From assembly GCA_017620455.1 (NCBI GenBank), contig JAFZQK010000030.1, forward strand, positions 1 through 44,549: a DNA stretch of 44,549 bases, given 5' to 3'. A program made the position numbers and the translations under genes. Source of the stretch: Clostridia bacterium. Its GTDB lineage: Bacteria > Bacillota_A > Clostridia > Christensenellales > Aristaeellaceae. The stretch's first letter is position 1. Every line of letters begins with the position of its first letter. Positions 7,257 to 15,064 of the stretch are shown here, one piece after another. The notes under the pieces are model-generated. The model was given only the letters and a program-made list of their open reading frames with translations. It was not told the DNA's origin and did not search any database.

Positions 7257-9391
7257 AAAAGCTTTCTTTTGCAATCGTGCTGCTGCTGACGCTCTGCCTC
7301 TCCTGCTGCGCCTGCTCCTTGGCGGAGGAGACCGCCGCGCCCCAGGCCCAGGCCTACCGCATCCGGATTTTCAGCGAGCCGCAGGCGATCAAACTGCCCA
7401 AAGCCGTCACGTCCTATTGGTTCCAGGTGCCCGCCGATACGGAGATCGAAAAGGCCGTTCTGTCCCTGGAGCTAATGTGCAGCGATACCCTGCTGGAGGA
7501 TCGTTCCACCGCCACGGTGGAAGTGAACGGCATCGCCATTGCCAGCGTGAACCTGCAGGAAATGAAAAACGCCAGCAGCACGGTGTGGGACGTGGAAATC
7601 CCCATCGACCGGCTGAAAACGGACGGTACGATCAACCAGCTCAGCATCGTCACGGCGCAGCGCTCCGTCTTGGGCGAATGCGCCGACATTGACAACCCGG
7701 CGAACTGGCTCGTCTTGGGCGAGAATTCCGCGCTGACGCTCACCCTTCTCCGGCCCGAAAGCTGCCTGCTGGACAGCCTGTATCCTTTCCTGTTCAATCG
7801 GGCGGAGCTGGGCAACGTGCTGAACACCGAAATGGTGCTGGCCGGCAGCGACGCCGATGCGGAAGGCGCCGCGGCGCTGACTGTCGCGTCGGCCATCGGG
7901 GCCAATTATCCCTATAAAAAATTGGACAGGCTGACGGTGAGCGGCCAAAAGACCGGGACGGCCGAAAACCGCTTCCTGATCGACGCCGATGCCGCCGTGA
8001 CCCCTGCGATCAAGGAAGGCGAAGGCTATCTGGCCATCCGGCAGGACGGCGGGCTGACCGTGCAGGTGGCCGGCGGGGGAAAAACGGGCTTGGAAAAGGC
8101 TGTCCGCGTGCTGAGCGACGCCGCGGTGCTCAGCCAGTTCTCCTCCGACAGCGCCGTGATCCGCAGCGCGCTCCCGCGCCGCAGCGGCGCGTTGGCCGCC
8201 CGGGAAGACGGCCTGTATACCCTGCGGGATTTCGGTTATGACGATATGAACCTGGCGGGCGCGTTCCATCAGCAAACCGTTTTCACCATCCGCCAGCCCG
8301 ACGGCATCCTGGGCGGGGCGGGCTCCTATTTTGAAGTGCATTTCCGCCATTCCGACGCGCTGATCAGCGATACGTCGCTGCTGACGGTGTATTTCAACAA
8401 TGTGCCGGCTACCAGCATCCAGCTGTCCCGCACCAACGTGGACGGCGGGCGGCTGCGGGTGCCCATCCCCCGGAAGATGCTGGCCCAGGGAAGCTTTGAA
8501 ATCCGCGTGGACGTGTACAATTACCTGGGGAAGATCGACTGCTCCAAGGATTGGTACGACGTGGCCTGGACGGTGATCGACAAGGATTCCGTGATCTATC
8601 TGGAGCCGGGAGACAGCACCCTGACGCCTTCCCTTGAAAATTTCCCCTCGCTGTGGGGCAGCGAAACGGTGGTGTGTCTGCCGGAGAAAACGTCGTATGC
8701 CGTGTGGCAGGCCATGGCTGCGCTGGCGCTCCGCAATGGGCAGCACACGCAGATGACGACGGATTACCGGATCGTTCACAGCCTGTCCAAGGAAAACGCG
8801 CAGGACGCCCACCTCATTCTGGCAGGCGCACGGGATGAAATCAGCCTGCCCCAGGAAATTGCCGACGAGCTGTACGTGGTCCCCGGGAAGGACGGCTACC
8901 AGGTAAAGAACGGCGCGTACGTGCTGCCGGAGGTGCTCGAGGACAAAATCATCGTTCAGGCAGTATCCTCGCCGTATAATTACAGGAAAACGGCGTATGT
9001 CATCATGTGGGCCGACGCCGCTCAGGAGCAGGATCTGGCCGCCTTCCTTTCCGACAAGGACCGGCTGAGCAGCCTGCGCGGCGATTTGGCGCTGGTCAAC
9101 CGCTATTCCTCCGTATCCCTGACCGCCGCTCCGGCGCAGGAAACCGCCATTCCTCTCTCGGCGGACGTGCTGATGGCCCGGGCGGTGCGGGCCACGGGCA
9201 TTTCGCGCCTCGGGCTCATCATCATCGCGCTGCTCGTGATCCTGATCCTGATCCTGATCATCCGGCAGATCCGAATGCGCAATCGCTTTGCCAGCGCGAA
9301 AGAAAAAATGGAGCAGCAGAACAAGGGACAGGCTCAGGAAAACCCGCCCCGGGACGACAATCCGGACGATTTCGACAAGGATAACGCATAG
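7253..9391 (+). CDS. BcsB-like exopolysaccharide synthase partner, membrane-anchored
   Basis: The start at 7253 overlaps the synthase stop (ATGA) and follows AAAAGGAG. The 712-residue product begins with a signal peptide (MKKLSFAIVLLLTLCLSCC..., likely cleavage after SLA near residue 24). Its extracellular body is beta-rich, with two BcsB-like jelly-roll stretches, including TATVEVNGIAIASVNL and later LLTVYFNNVPATSIQLSR. One transmembrane helix lies near the C-terminus (about 648-670), with a charged cytoplasmic tail of about 42 residues. BcsB is the partner of cellulose synthase BcsA; its C-terminal helix packs against the synthase and its body guides the polymer. Here it follows a GT2 synthase rather than a PilZ-bearing BcsA. 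In a Gram-positive cell the body would face the wall. This is the last gene of the operon. Confidence 0.8.
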   Translation: MKKLSFAIVLLLTLCLSCCACSLAEETAAPQAQAYRIRIFSEPQAIKLPKAVTSYWFQVPADTEIEKAVLSLELMCSDTLLEDRSTATVEVNGIAIASVNLQEMKNASSTVWDVEIPIDRLKTDGTINQLSIVTAQRSVLGECADIDNPANWLVLGENSALTLTLLRPESCLLDSLYPFLFNRAELGNVLNTEMVLAGSDADAEGAAALTVASAIGANYPYKKLDRLTVSGQKTGTAENRFLIDADAAVTPAIKEGEGYLAIRQDGGLTVQVAGGGKTGLEKAVRVLSDAAVLSQFSSDSAVIRSALPRRSGALAAREDGLYTLRDFGYDDMNLAGAFHQQTVFTIRQPDGILGGAGSYFEVHFRHSDALISDTSLLTVYFNNVPATSIQLSRTNVDGGRLRVPIPRKMLAQGSFEIRVDVYNYLGKIDCSKDWYDVAWTVIDKDSVIYLEPGDSTLTPSLENFPSLWGSETVVCLPEKTSYAVWQAMAALALRNGQHTQMTTDYRIVHSLSKENAQDAHLILAGARDEISLPQEIADELYVVPGKDGYQVKNGAYVLPEVLEDKIIVQAVSSPYNYRKTAYVIMWADAAQEQDLAAFLSDKDRLSSLRGDLALVNRYSSVSLTAAPAQETAIPLSADVLMARAVRATGISRLGLIIIALLVILILILIIRQIRMRNRFASAKEKMEQQNKGQAQENPPRDDNPDDFDKDNA

Positions 9392-9393
9392 CA

Positions 9394-9418
9394 CCCCCGA
9401 AAACAGGTTTTCCGGGGC
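9394..9418 (+). terminator. Possible terminator after the polysaccharide operon
   Basis: The arms CCCCGAAAAC and GTTTTCCGGGG form a GC-capped stem with one bulge and a two-base loop, just after the last stop codon. There is no real T-tract, so its strength is doubtful. Confidence 0.4.
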
Positions 9419-9585
9419 GAAGATAAACCCAAGCGTGATGCGCGGGGAAAAGGGCAGGGACGGGCGTCCGGCTCCTTCCCATGACACGGCCCATAGCACA
9501 GCGGGCTGTCGCTTATGGAAGCAACGCTCCGGCTTGTTCAATTATGTTTTTTCGCGGGAAAGTCCTTCTTAGCTCAGCACAATTA

Positions 9586-9615
9586 ATTGCAATTTCATTG
9601 CAATCAGGTTGCAAT
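9586..9615. promoter_or_regulatory. Three ATTGCAAT-type palindromic boxes at 11-bp spacing
   Basis: ATTGCAAT at 9586-9593 and 9597-9604, and GTTGCAAT at 9608-9615, repeat every 11 bases, about one helical turn. Each full box is its own reverse complement. This looks like a protein-binding site array. It lies in a gap of nearly 400 bases (9392-9778) that has no intact gene and has lower GC than its surroundings; otherwise that gap holds only two terminator-like hairpins. No regulator or regulated gene can be assigned. Confidence 0.4.
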
Positions 9616-9645
9616 GCGCATAAAAGGAAATATATCAGCAATTTA

Positions 9646-9686
9646 CAGACAGAATACCCGTTTATTCTTGTTCTGTCTGCTTTTTT
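9646..9686 (+). terminator. Rho-independent terminator
   Basis: CAGACAGAA (9646-9654) pairs perfectly with TTCTGTCTG (9671-9679), followed by CTTTTTT. It ends a short transcript with no recognisable gene, so it may belong to a lost gene or a small RNA starting near the ATTGCAAT boxes. Confidence 0.6.
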
Positions 9687-9778
9687 GAAAATGCCCCTGA
9701 GCATCTGTCCTCTCCAAACGCCTCTTGATCAAGCATTTCAGGGAGAAGCGTGCAACTATCGCTGCCTGAAAGCATGCA

Positions 9779-10243
9779 GTGCCCGATGCGGCATGCGGGA
9801 GCGATTACTGCCTGGGCATCGAGCCGCATATCACCATTTCCGCAATCGTCGCCGATGCGGAAGAGCCGGTCCGAAAAGAGGCGGAGAGGCTGAGCAAGGC
9901 AATAAAAAAGGGAAAAATCCAGATCGGGTCCATCGGCGTTTTCAATCCGCTGGTTCTGTTCTTATCGCCCGTGGTGGATTCGTACCTGACAAAAGCCTGC
10001 CGGACCGCCAACAGCCATATGCTGAAGGTTTCTGAGATCGGAAACCAAGGCAGATATCTTCCCGATCATTGGGTGCCCCATATGGCGGTGGCAATGAAAA
10101 TGGAAAGGGAAGGCCTGTATCGGGGCTTTCAAAGATTGTCTGAAATCTTTTCTCCGTTCTGCGCCGAAATCGACAAGATGGCGCTGATCAAGTGGGAGGA
10201 GGACCGTCCGTACCAGGAGCTTGCCGTATATGAGCTGAGCTGA
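9779..10243 (+). CDS. 2H phosphoesterase (2'-5' RNA ligase/LigT-like), probably N-terminally truncated
   Basis: The frame opens at a GTG at 9779, three codons after an in-frame stop (9767-9769) and without a clear ribosome-binding site. The 154-residue product carries a good first HxT motif, EPHITIS, with H17 and T19. The second motif is degraded to HMAV (H101, with Ala at 103 where Ser or Thr is expected). Family members normally have about 20-30 residues before the first HxT; here that strand is largely missing. Together with the changed second motif this suggests a decaying gene, or one whose 5' end has been frameshifted. A second, intact-looking 2H protein is encoded at 14554. Function unknown; substrates of this family include cyclic phosphates and 2'-5' linkages in RNA. 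Confidence 0.55.
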   Translation: MPDAACGSDYCLGIEPHITISAIVADAEEPVRKEAERLSKAIKKGKIQIGSIGVFNPLVLFLSPVVDSYLTKACRTANSHMLKVSEIGNQGRYLPDHWVPHMAVAMKMEREGLYRGFQRLSEIFSPFCAEIDKMALIKWEEDRPYQELAVYELS

Positions 10244-10282
10244 TTCTCAACATGAAAACCAAATACTGCCCTTGACGCAGCG

Positions 10283-10334
10283 TCCGATTGCCTGTTATTG
10301 ACATTTTTCAAAAAAGCATGACACGGCAATCGGA
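10283..10334. repeat. Inverted repeat enclosing an A/T hairpin
   Basis: TCCGATTGCC (10283-10292) pairs perfectly with GGCAATCGGA (10325-10334). The enclosed segment contains a second small stem formed by a T-run and an A-run. It lies 40 bases after the truncated 2H gene and may act as its terminator. Confidence 0.5.
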
Positions 10335-10650
10335 TTTGTGTTAATTTTTGCCCGGGGTTAGATGTTGCTAATCCCGAGACTTTTGAGAAAAGCTATCCAA
10401 GCCCTGGCTCGCCGTGCCGGCGAGAAAGGAAAAAACAGAGAAACCCGCCATGAAAAAGAAGATCTGGGGCCCGTATGCGCCGATCACGGAATGCAAGCGT
10501 AAAGAAACGGCATGACCGCGGGAAAAAGCACGCGGCCGCTTCCGAAGGCAAAGCGGCGGACATCAATTCATCAGATGAGCCCGCGGCAAGCGCCGCTCCG
10601 GCGTCACGGATCTGCTTTTCAAAAACGGTCCTTTCCTGTCACAAACGGTC

Positions 10651-10696
10651 CGGGATGCCGTCGTTCGCAACGGCGTCCCGGGTTTTCATTTGATTT
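10651..10696 (+). terminator. Strong rho-independent terminator
   Basis: CGGGATGCCGT (10651-10661) pairs with ACGGCGTCCCG (10670-10680), with one G-U pair, followed by GGTTTTCATTTGATTTTTT. It ends whatever is transcribed from the 10244-10650 stretch and insulates the next gene. Confidence 0.75.
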
Positions 10697-10765
10697 TTTC
10701 CCGCCGTTCTTTCCGGGCTGCCGGTCCCCTTTTTCGCTTTCCCGACGGCATACGGCCCGACGGCA

Positions 10766-10794
10766 TTGAGAAAACCCGGAAAACATGATATGAT
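10766..10794 (+). promoter_or_regulatory. Promoter of the TrkA_C membrane protein gene
   Basis: TTGAGA (10766-10771), a 17-base spacer, then TATGAT (10789-10794). This leaves a leader of about 107 nt before the ATG at 10909. Confidence 0.65.
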
Positions 10795-10908
10795 GAAGAG
10801 GAATCCGGATCCTCGCAGGAAGGCCAAAAAAACGGGCGGGGCCGATCCGCCGCACCGGAGCATGCTTTCCCATCCGCTTCGATCACAGGAAGAAGGAGAA
10901 CAAAAGAC

Positions 10909-11625
10909 ATGGATATGTACCTGGCCCTGCTGCTCTTTTCCTTTATCATCCTTTTGTACTGGGTCATTACGGAATTGTTCGCCTTTTTCTTCCGCCTGAC
11001 CGGGCTGCCGGCGGAAAAGGCGCGTTTTCAGGTGATCTCCCTGCTGACGGGCACCGGCTTCACCACGCGGGAAAGCGAGCTCATCCTGTCCTCCCGGCGG
11101 CGGCGCCGGTTCGCGCGGATCACCATGCTTTTCGGCTATGTGTTCAACGTCACCATCGTATCGGTGTTCATCAACGTAATCATTTCCATGAAGGCCGTTC
11201 AGGCCGGGCATCAGCTGCTGGGCTTTCTGATCCCGCTGGGAACGGCCGCCCTGATCTTCATTTTCATGCGCGTGCCCAAGATCCACGCCTGGGGCGAAAA
11301 CCTCCTCCGGCGTATGGCAGACCGCTTCTTCGACCGGCAGGAGACCTTCAACGCCGTGATGCTCATCGACAACATCGGCACCGAATCCATCGCCCAGCTC
11401 ACCCTCCGGCACATTCCGGACGAATACCGGGGGCGCAGCCTTGCCGAAACCCGGCTGCGGGCGGAAACCGGCATCCTGGTGATGCTGGTGGAGCGCCCAG
11501 GCGAAAAGCCGCTGCCGGCCCGGGCGGAAACCGTATTTGAGCCCGGCGATAAGCTGACCGTTTTCGGGGATTACGGCACGATCTGCAGGGCCTTCCATGC
11601 CCGGGAGCATTTCGCGGACGACTGA
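10909..11625 (+). CDS. Membrane protein with C-terminal TrkA_C (RCK_C) domain
   Basis: The 238-residue product starts after an AAGGAG site. The N-terminal half has about three membrane helices (roughly residues 2-29, 68-90 and 98-120), with a basic cytoplasmic loop (SSRRRRRFAR) between the first two. The C-terminal part (about 157-230) matches the TrkA_C/RCK_C fold, including the glycine-leucine pattern GRSLAETRLRAETGILVML and the closing PGDKLTVFGD. RCK_C domains regulate potassium channels and other transporters, and some bind c-di-AMP. Here there is no NAD-binding RCK_N domain and no obvious ion channel in the same protein, so it is probably a sensor or accessory subunit. It appears to be transcribed alone. 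Confidence 0.75.
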   Translation: MDMYLALLLFSFIILLYWVITELFAFFFRLTGLPAEKARFQVISLLTGTGFTTRESELILSSRRRRRFARITMLFGYVFNVTIVSVFINVIISMKAVQAGHQLLGFLIPLGTAALIFIFMRVPKIHAWGENLLRRMADRFFDRQETFNAVMLIDNIGTESIAQLTLRHIPDEYRGRSLAETRLRAETGILVMLVERPGEKPLPARAETVFEPGDKLTVFGDYGTICRAFHAREHFADD

Positions 11626-11683
11626 CCGCCGTCCTTCCCACGGCATCTCATAAAAAACCCCTTTCAGCAAAAAAATATAAAAA

Positions 11684-11698
11684 TCGACTTTCAGTCGA
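11684..11698. promoter_or_regulatory. TetR-type operator, upstream copy
   Basis: TCGACTTTCAGTCGA is a perfect palindrome around three central bases (core CGAC-N5-GTCG). It lies directly upstream of the -35 element of the tetR promoter. Confidence 0.65.
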
Positions 11699-11706
11699 AA
11701 AAGTGC

Positions 11707-11735
11707 TTGACAGACCGGCGGACGGGCGATATAAT
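11707..11735 (+). promoter_or_regulatory. Consensus promoter of the TetR cassette
   Basis: TTGACA (11707-11712), 17 bases, TATAAT (11730-11735): both hexamers match the consensus perfectly. It is flanked on each side by a CGAC-N5-GTCG operator, which implies a strong promoter held under repression. Confidence 0.8.
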
Positions 11736-11740
11736 AGCAA

Positions 11741-11755
11741 TCGACCGTTAGTCGG
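11741..11755. promoter_or_regulatory. TetR-type operator, downstream copy
   Basis: TCGACCGTTAGTCGG has the same CGAC-N5-GTCG core as the site at 11684. It covers the expected transcription start just after the -10 element, a position where a bound repressor would block initiation. Confidence 0.65.
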
Positions 11756-11804
11756 TTTTTGTGCGGCCAAAAAAAGCCGAACGGCGGCCAAAAGGAGATG
11801 CGCC

Positions 11805-12416
11805 ATGAAAAAAGGGGAAAAACGGCGGCAGGAGCTGATCCGGATCGCGTACCGGATGTTCATTTCCAAGGGATACGAACAGACCAGCGTGGACGAGATC
11901 ATCGACGCGGCGGGGATCGCCAAGGGCACCTATTACTATTACTTCAAAAGCAAGGAGCAGATGCTGGAAGAAGTGATCGGCATGATGCTGCAATCCGAAG
12001 CGGAGAAAGCAGAGGCAGTGCTGCGGGCCGATCTGTCCGTGCCGGAAAAGATCGTGGGGATCATCGCCTCCATCCAGATCCGGCAGGAGGAGCAGCCCAT
12101 CGGCGAGGCGCTGCACCGGCCGGAAAACATCCTGATGCACAACAAGATCCGCCAGCGCCTGTTCGATCTGACCGTGCCGCTCCTCGCCCGGGCGGCGGAG
12201 GAAGGGGTACGGGCGGGGATGTTTGCCTGCGATCACATCCCGGAGCGCGTGCGCATGATCCTGATCCTCAGCACCGAACTGTTCGACGATCAACAGTCTT
12301 TCTCCCCCGCGGCGGCGGACGTGTTCATCGACGCGGTGGAAAAGATCCTGGGCGCAAGGCCCGGCGCCATGGGCTTTATCCGGGCGCTGATCCGCGGGCC
12401 GGAAGACGGGCAGTAA
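11805..12416 (+). CDS. TetR/AcrR-family transcriptional regulator
   Basis: The ATG at 11805 follows AAAGGAG (11791-11797). The product has 203 residues. Residues about 8-54 form the TetR helix-turn-helix: RIAYRMFISKGYEQTSVDEI, then AGIAKGTYYYYFKSKEQ, the typical recognition helix. The remaining all-helical domain would bind a ligand and dimerise; the ligand cannot be predicted. Two matching palindromes flank its own promoter, so it very likely represses itself and the genes behind it: an MFS exporter 13 bases downstream, a CPBP protease and a 2H phosphoesterase. This is a standard layout for an efflux cassette induced by its substrate. Confidence 0.88.
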   Translation: MKKGEKRRQELIRIAYRMFISKGYEQTSVDEIIDAAGIAKGTYYYYFKSKEQMLEEVIGMMLQSEAEKAEAVLRADLSVPEKIVGIIASIQIRQEEQPIGEALHRPENILMHNKIRQRLFDLTVPLLARAAEEGVRAGMFACDHIPERVRMILILSTELFDDQQSFSPAAADVFIDAVEKILGARPGAMGFIRALIRGPEDGQ

Positions 12417-12429
12417 AGGAGGGGTCGCC

Positions 12430-13665
12430 ATGAAAGAAAATTCCAATCTGAAAAGATTTCTCCTGCTGTGGGCGGGCGAACTGGTTTCCTCCATCGGCGG
12501 CGGGCTCACCAGCTTCGGCCTGGGGGTGTACATTTTTCAGCAGACGGGCAGTGCGGCCAGCATGGCGCTGGTCACCTTGCTGGGCTTTCTGCCCACGCTG
12601 CTGCTCAGCGTGCCGGCCGGGGCCCTGGCGGACCGGTACGACCGCCGGCTGCTGATGATGATTGGGGACGGGTGCTCCGCCCTGGGCGTCATATTCATCC
12701 TGCTCTGCATGCTGGGCGGCGGCGCGACGCTTCTGCAGATCTGCATCGGCGTGCTGATCAGCGCGGTGTTCTCCGCGCTTCTGGAGCCCGCCTACCGGGC
12801 GACCATCACCGATTTGCTGACCAAGGAGCAGTTCTCCCGGGCCAGCGGCCTGGTTTCCCTGGCCGGCAGCGCCCGGTATCTGCTTTCCCCGATCCTGGCG
12901 GGCTTTCTGCTGACTATCAGCGACGTAAAGCTGCTGCTGGCCATCGATATCTGCACGTTTTTCCTGACGGTGGCCAGCGCCGCGGCGGTGCGCAGGAGCA
13001 TCGGGAAAAAGGCGGCGGAAACCCGGGAAAAATTCTGGGCCAGCATCCGGGAGGGCTGGCGCATCCTGCGGGCGAAAAAAGGCGTGCTGCCACTGGTGCT
13101 GGTATCCGCCGCCGTCACGCTGTTCCTGGGCATGTTCCAGATCCTGGCGGAGCCGATGGTGCTTTCCTTTGCGGACGCGCAGACGCTGGGCGTGACCGAA
13201 ACCATCTGCGCCAGCGGCATGCTGGTGTCCGGGCTGATCCTGGGGGTCCGCGGGATCAAGAAGCATTTCGTCGGCGTCCTGGGCGTTTCCCTGATGCTGG
13301 CGGGTATCATGATGATCGGCTTCGGCCTGTTTGAAAACATTTATCCCATCTGCGTTTTCGGCTTCCTGTTCTTCGCCATGCTGCCCTTCGCCAACAGCAG
13401 CCTGGACTACCTGACCCGGACGAATATCCCGGACGGGGTGCAGGGCAGGGTGTGGGGCCTGATCGGCTTTCTGTCCCAGATGGGCTATGCGGTGGCCTAC
13501 GCGGTGTCCGGCGTGGCGGCGGACGCCCTGGGAAAATGGACCGGGCGGGGCGTGGGCGGAGGATCGGCCATCGTCATTCAGGCCGCCGGCGGGCTGATGG
13601 CGCTCATCGCCGTAAGCATGCTGACGCTTGGGAGCATCCGCGCCCTGGAAAAAGAACCTGAATAA
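12430..13665 (+). CDS. MFS exporter (drug-efflux-like)
   Basis: The 411-residue product has about 12 hydrophobic segments. It opens with FLLLWAGELVSSIGGGLTSF, typical of the MFS_3 group that includes macrolide-efflux-like exporters. The conserved loop after helix 2 appears as GALADRYDRRLLM, with the D-R-x-x-R-R pattern characteristic of MFS proteins. A cytoplasmic loop around residues 190-215 separates the two halves. It follows tetR after 13 bases with a GGAGGGG ribosome-binding site, so it belongs to the TetR-controlled transcript and is the probable main effector of the cassette. The substrate is unknown; hydrophobic antibiotics are a reasonable but unproven guess. Confidence 0.83.
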   Translation: MKENSNLKRFLLLWAGELVSSIGGGLTSFGLGVYIFQQTGSAASMALVTLLGFLPTLLLSVPAGALADRYDRRLLMMIGDGCSALGVIFILLCMLGGGATLLQICIGVLISAVFSALLEPAYRATITDLLTKEQFSRASGLVSLAGSARYLLSPILAGFLLTISDVKLLLAIDICTFFLTVASAAAVRRSIGKKAAETREKFWASIREGWRILRAKKGVLPLVLVSAAVTLFLGMFQILAEPMVLSFADAQTLGVTETICASGMLVSGLILGVRGIKKHFVGVLGVSLMLAGIMMIGFGLFENIYPICVFGFLFFAMLPFANSSLDYLTRTNIPDGVQGRVWGLIGFLSQMGYAVAYAVSGVAADALGKWTGRGVGGGSAIVIQAAGGLMALIAVSMLTLGSIRALEKEPE

Positions 13666-13695
13666 AACGGCGTTTTCATAAAGGAGGAAAAGCAT

Positions 13696-14538
13696 ATGAG
13701 TCAAACGGCTTACCGGTATCGTCCGGTCCTGTTCTTCGCGCTGGCGTATCTGTTCACCTGGATCTTCTGGATCCCCGCCATCTGGGTATCGGAGGATCTC
13801 GGGGCCTTGCTGATGGCCGTGGGGCTGCTGTCCCCTGCAGTGGTTTCCACCCTGTTCGTGGTGTTTTCCGGCTCCGACGCCCTGAAAAAGGACCTGCGGC
13901 AAAAAATCATCGGGTTCTATAAGGTCAAATGGCTGAACGTGCTGCTGGCGGTGGGGGTGTTCGCGCTGATCGTGGCCTGCTCCATTCTGCTCTCCCTCCT
14001 GTTCGGGCAGGGCACGGAGCAGTTCGCCTTCACCGAAGACTTTTCCTTTACCGGCGTGGGCATCGGCGGCGCGCTTCTGACCATCCTGCTGGCGTCCATC
14101 ATTGAGGAGGTGGGCTGGAAGGGCTACTGCGAGGACTCCATCGGCAATTCCATGAACTGGTTCTGGGAATCCATGATCTTCGGGGCGCTGTGGTCCCTGT
14201 GGCATCTCCCGCTGATCTTCATCAAGGGCACCTACCAGAACGGGCTGATGGTGAATCCGCTGTATGTGATCAACTTCTTCGTCAGCGGCATCCCCCTGGG
14301 CTTCATCATCACCTGGGTCTACCTGGTCAGCGACCGGTCCATCCTCGCCTGCATGGTGTTCCATCTGTTCGTGAACTTCATGCAGGAGAAGATCGCCATG
14401 ACCCCGGAAACAAAATGCGTGGAAACCCTGGTGGTGACCGCGGCCACCGTGGTGATCGTGCTGGCCAACAAGGACATGTTCTTTGAGACGCGCCACGTGG
14501 GACGGCTGCTGGAGAGCGTGTCGGCGGAGCAGGAATAA
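13696..14538 (+). CDS. CPBP-family intramembrane metalloprotease
   Basis: The 280-residue product has about seven membrane segments. It shows the three CPBP (Abi/CAAX protease-like) motifs: IIEEVGWKGY with E137 and E138, LWSLWHLPLIF with H170, and FHLFVNF with H223 and N227. The usual EExxxR motif has Lys at position 142 instead of Arg, a conservative change that should not abolish the glutamate and histidine active site. Bacterial members act on membrane proteins or peptides and are often linked to bacteriocin self-immunity. The gene follows the MFS exporter by about 30 bases with its own AAGGAGG site, within the TetR-controlled operon. Possible role: self-protection against a membrane-active peptide, inferred from context only. 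Confidence 0.82.
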   Translation: MSQTAYRYRPVLFFALAYLFTWIFWIPAIWVSEDLGALLMAVGLLSPAVVSTLFVVFSGSDALKKDLRQKIIGFYKVKWLNVLLAVGVFALIVACSILLSLLFGQGTEQFAFTEDFSFTGVGIGGALLTILLASIIEEVGWKGYCEDSIGNSMNWFWESMIFGALWSLWHLPLIFIKGTYQNGLMVNPLYVINFFVSGIPLGFIITWVYLVSDRSILACMVFHLFVNFMQEKIAMTPETKCVETLVVTAATVVIVLANKDMFFETRHVGRLLESVSAEQE

Positions 14539-14553
14539 AAAGGAGGACGGAAC

Positions 14554-15063
14554 ATGGCGGAAAAAGCGCTGTATGTGCTCGCGGGATACGACGGCCGGAC
14601 GGAGGAAATCCTCTCCGGCATGCAAAAAAGACTGTATGATATGGGGTTTTCCGGCGTTCAGACGCGGGATATCCCCATGCACTTCACCCTGGGCGCATAC
14701 GGCGCCGATCAGGAAGAAGCGCTGAAGGCGCGCATGGAAAAGATCGCCAGAACCCAGGCGGCTTTCCGCGTTTCGTTCAATCATATCGGGCTGTTCCGGC
14801 TGCCCCAAAACGACGTATTGTTCGTCGCCCCGGAGGTCAGCCGGGAAATGCTGGGGCTGAAGGAGCAATTCATGGACAGCCGGGACGAATTCGACTGGTC
14901 GCCCCACACCACGCTGCTGATCGACCGGCCGGAAACGGTGCAAAAAGCGATCCCTGCCGTGCTGGACGGCTTTTCGGCCCTGAAGGGATGGGCGGAAGAG
15001 CTGCATCTGTATGAGTTCTGGCCCGCCCGGCACATCCTGTCGGTGCGGCTGAAGCGGCCGTAA
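14554..15063 (+). CDS. 2H phosphoesterase (2'-5' RNA ligase-like)
   Basis: The 169-residue product has both signature motifs, MHFTLG (H43, T45) and SPHTTLL (H118, T120), spaced as in two-histidine phosphoesterases. Such proteins cut or ligate 2',3'-cyclic or 2'-5' phosphates in RNA and nucleotides. It is full length for the family and starts after an AAGGAGG site 15 bases behind the CPBP gene. It is therefore the last gene of the TetR cassette; a terminator-like hairpin follows. The natural substrate is unknown. Confidence 0.8.
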   Translation: MAEKALYVLAGYDGRTEEILSGMQKRLYDMGFSGVQTRDIPMHFTLGAYGADQEEALKARMEKIARTQAAFRVSFNHIGLFRLPQNDVLFVAPEVSREMLGLKEQFMDSRDEFDWSPHTTLLIDRPETVQKAIPAVLDGFSALKGWAEELHLYEFWPARHILSVRLKRP

Positions 15064-15064
15064 A

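Larger units (their letters stand above)
10244..10908. other. Intergenic stretch with hairpins and a terminator, no supported gene
   Basis: Besides the inverted repeat, terminator and promoter listed separately, a stem-loop lies at 10353-10376 (GGGGTTAG pairing with CTAATCCC). Short frames here either run straight through the terminator or lack a ribosome-binding site. I recognise no known riboswitch. From about 10802 the sequence is the leader of the TrkA_C membrane protein gene, and its ribosome-binding site AAGGAG lies just before 10909. Confidence 0.5.

Noticed and set aside
10340..10450. Possible c-di-AMP (ydaO-type) riboswitch near the TrkA_C gene.
   Set aside because: The conserved ydaO core sequences are not present, and a strong terminator and a separate promoter lie between this stretch and the gene.
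10450..10515. A 21-codon frame (MKKKIWGPYAPITECKRKETA) that could be a leader peptide.
   Set aside because: The ribosome-binding site is weak and no attenuator-type gene follows before the terminator at 10651.
12376..15033. An 885-codon open frame on the minus strand across the TetR cassette.
   Set aside because: It spans several well-supported genes on the other strand and has the low-complexity composition of an antisense frame.
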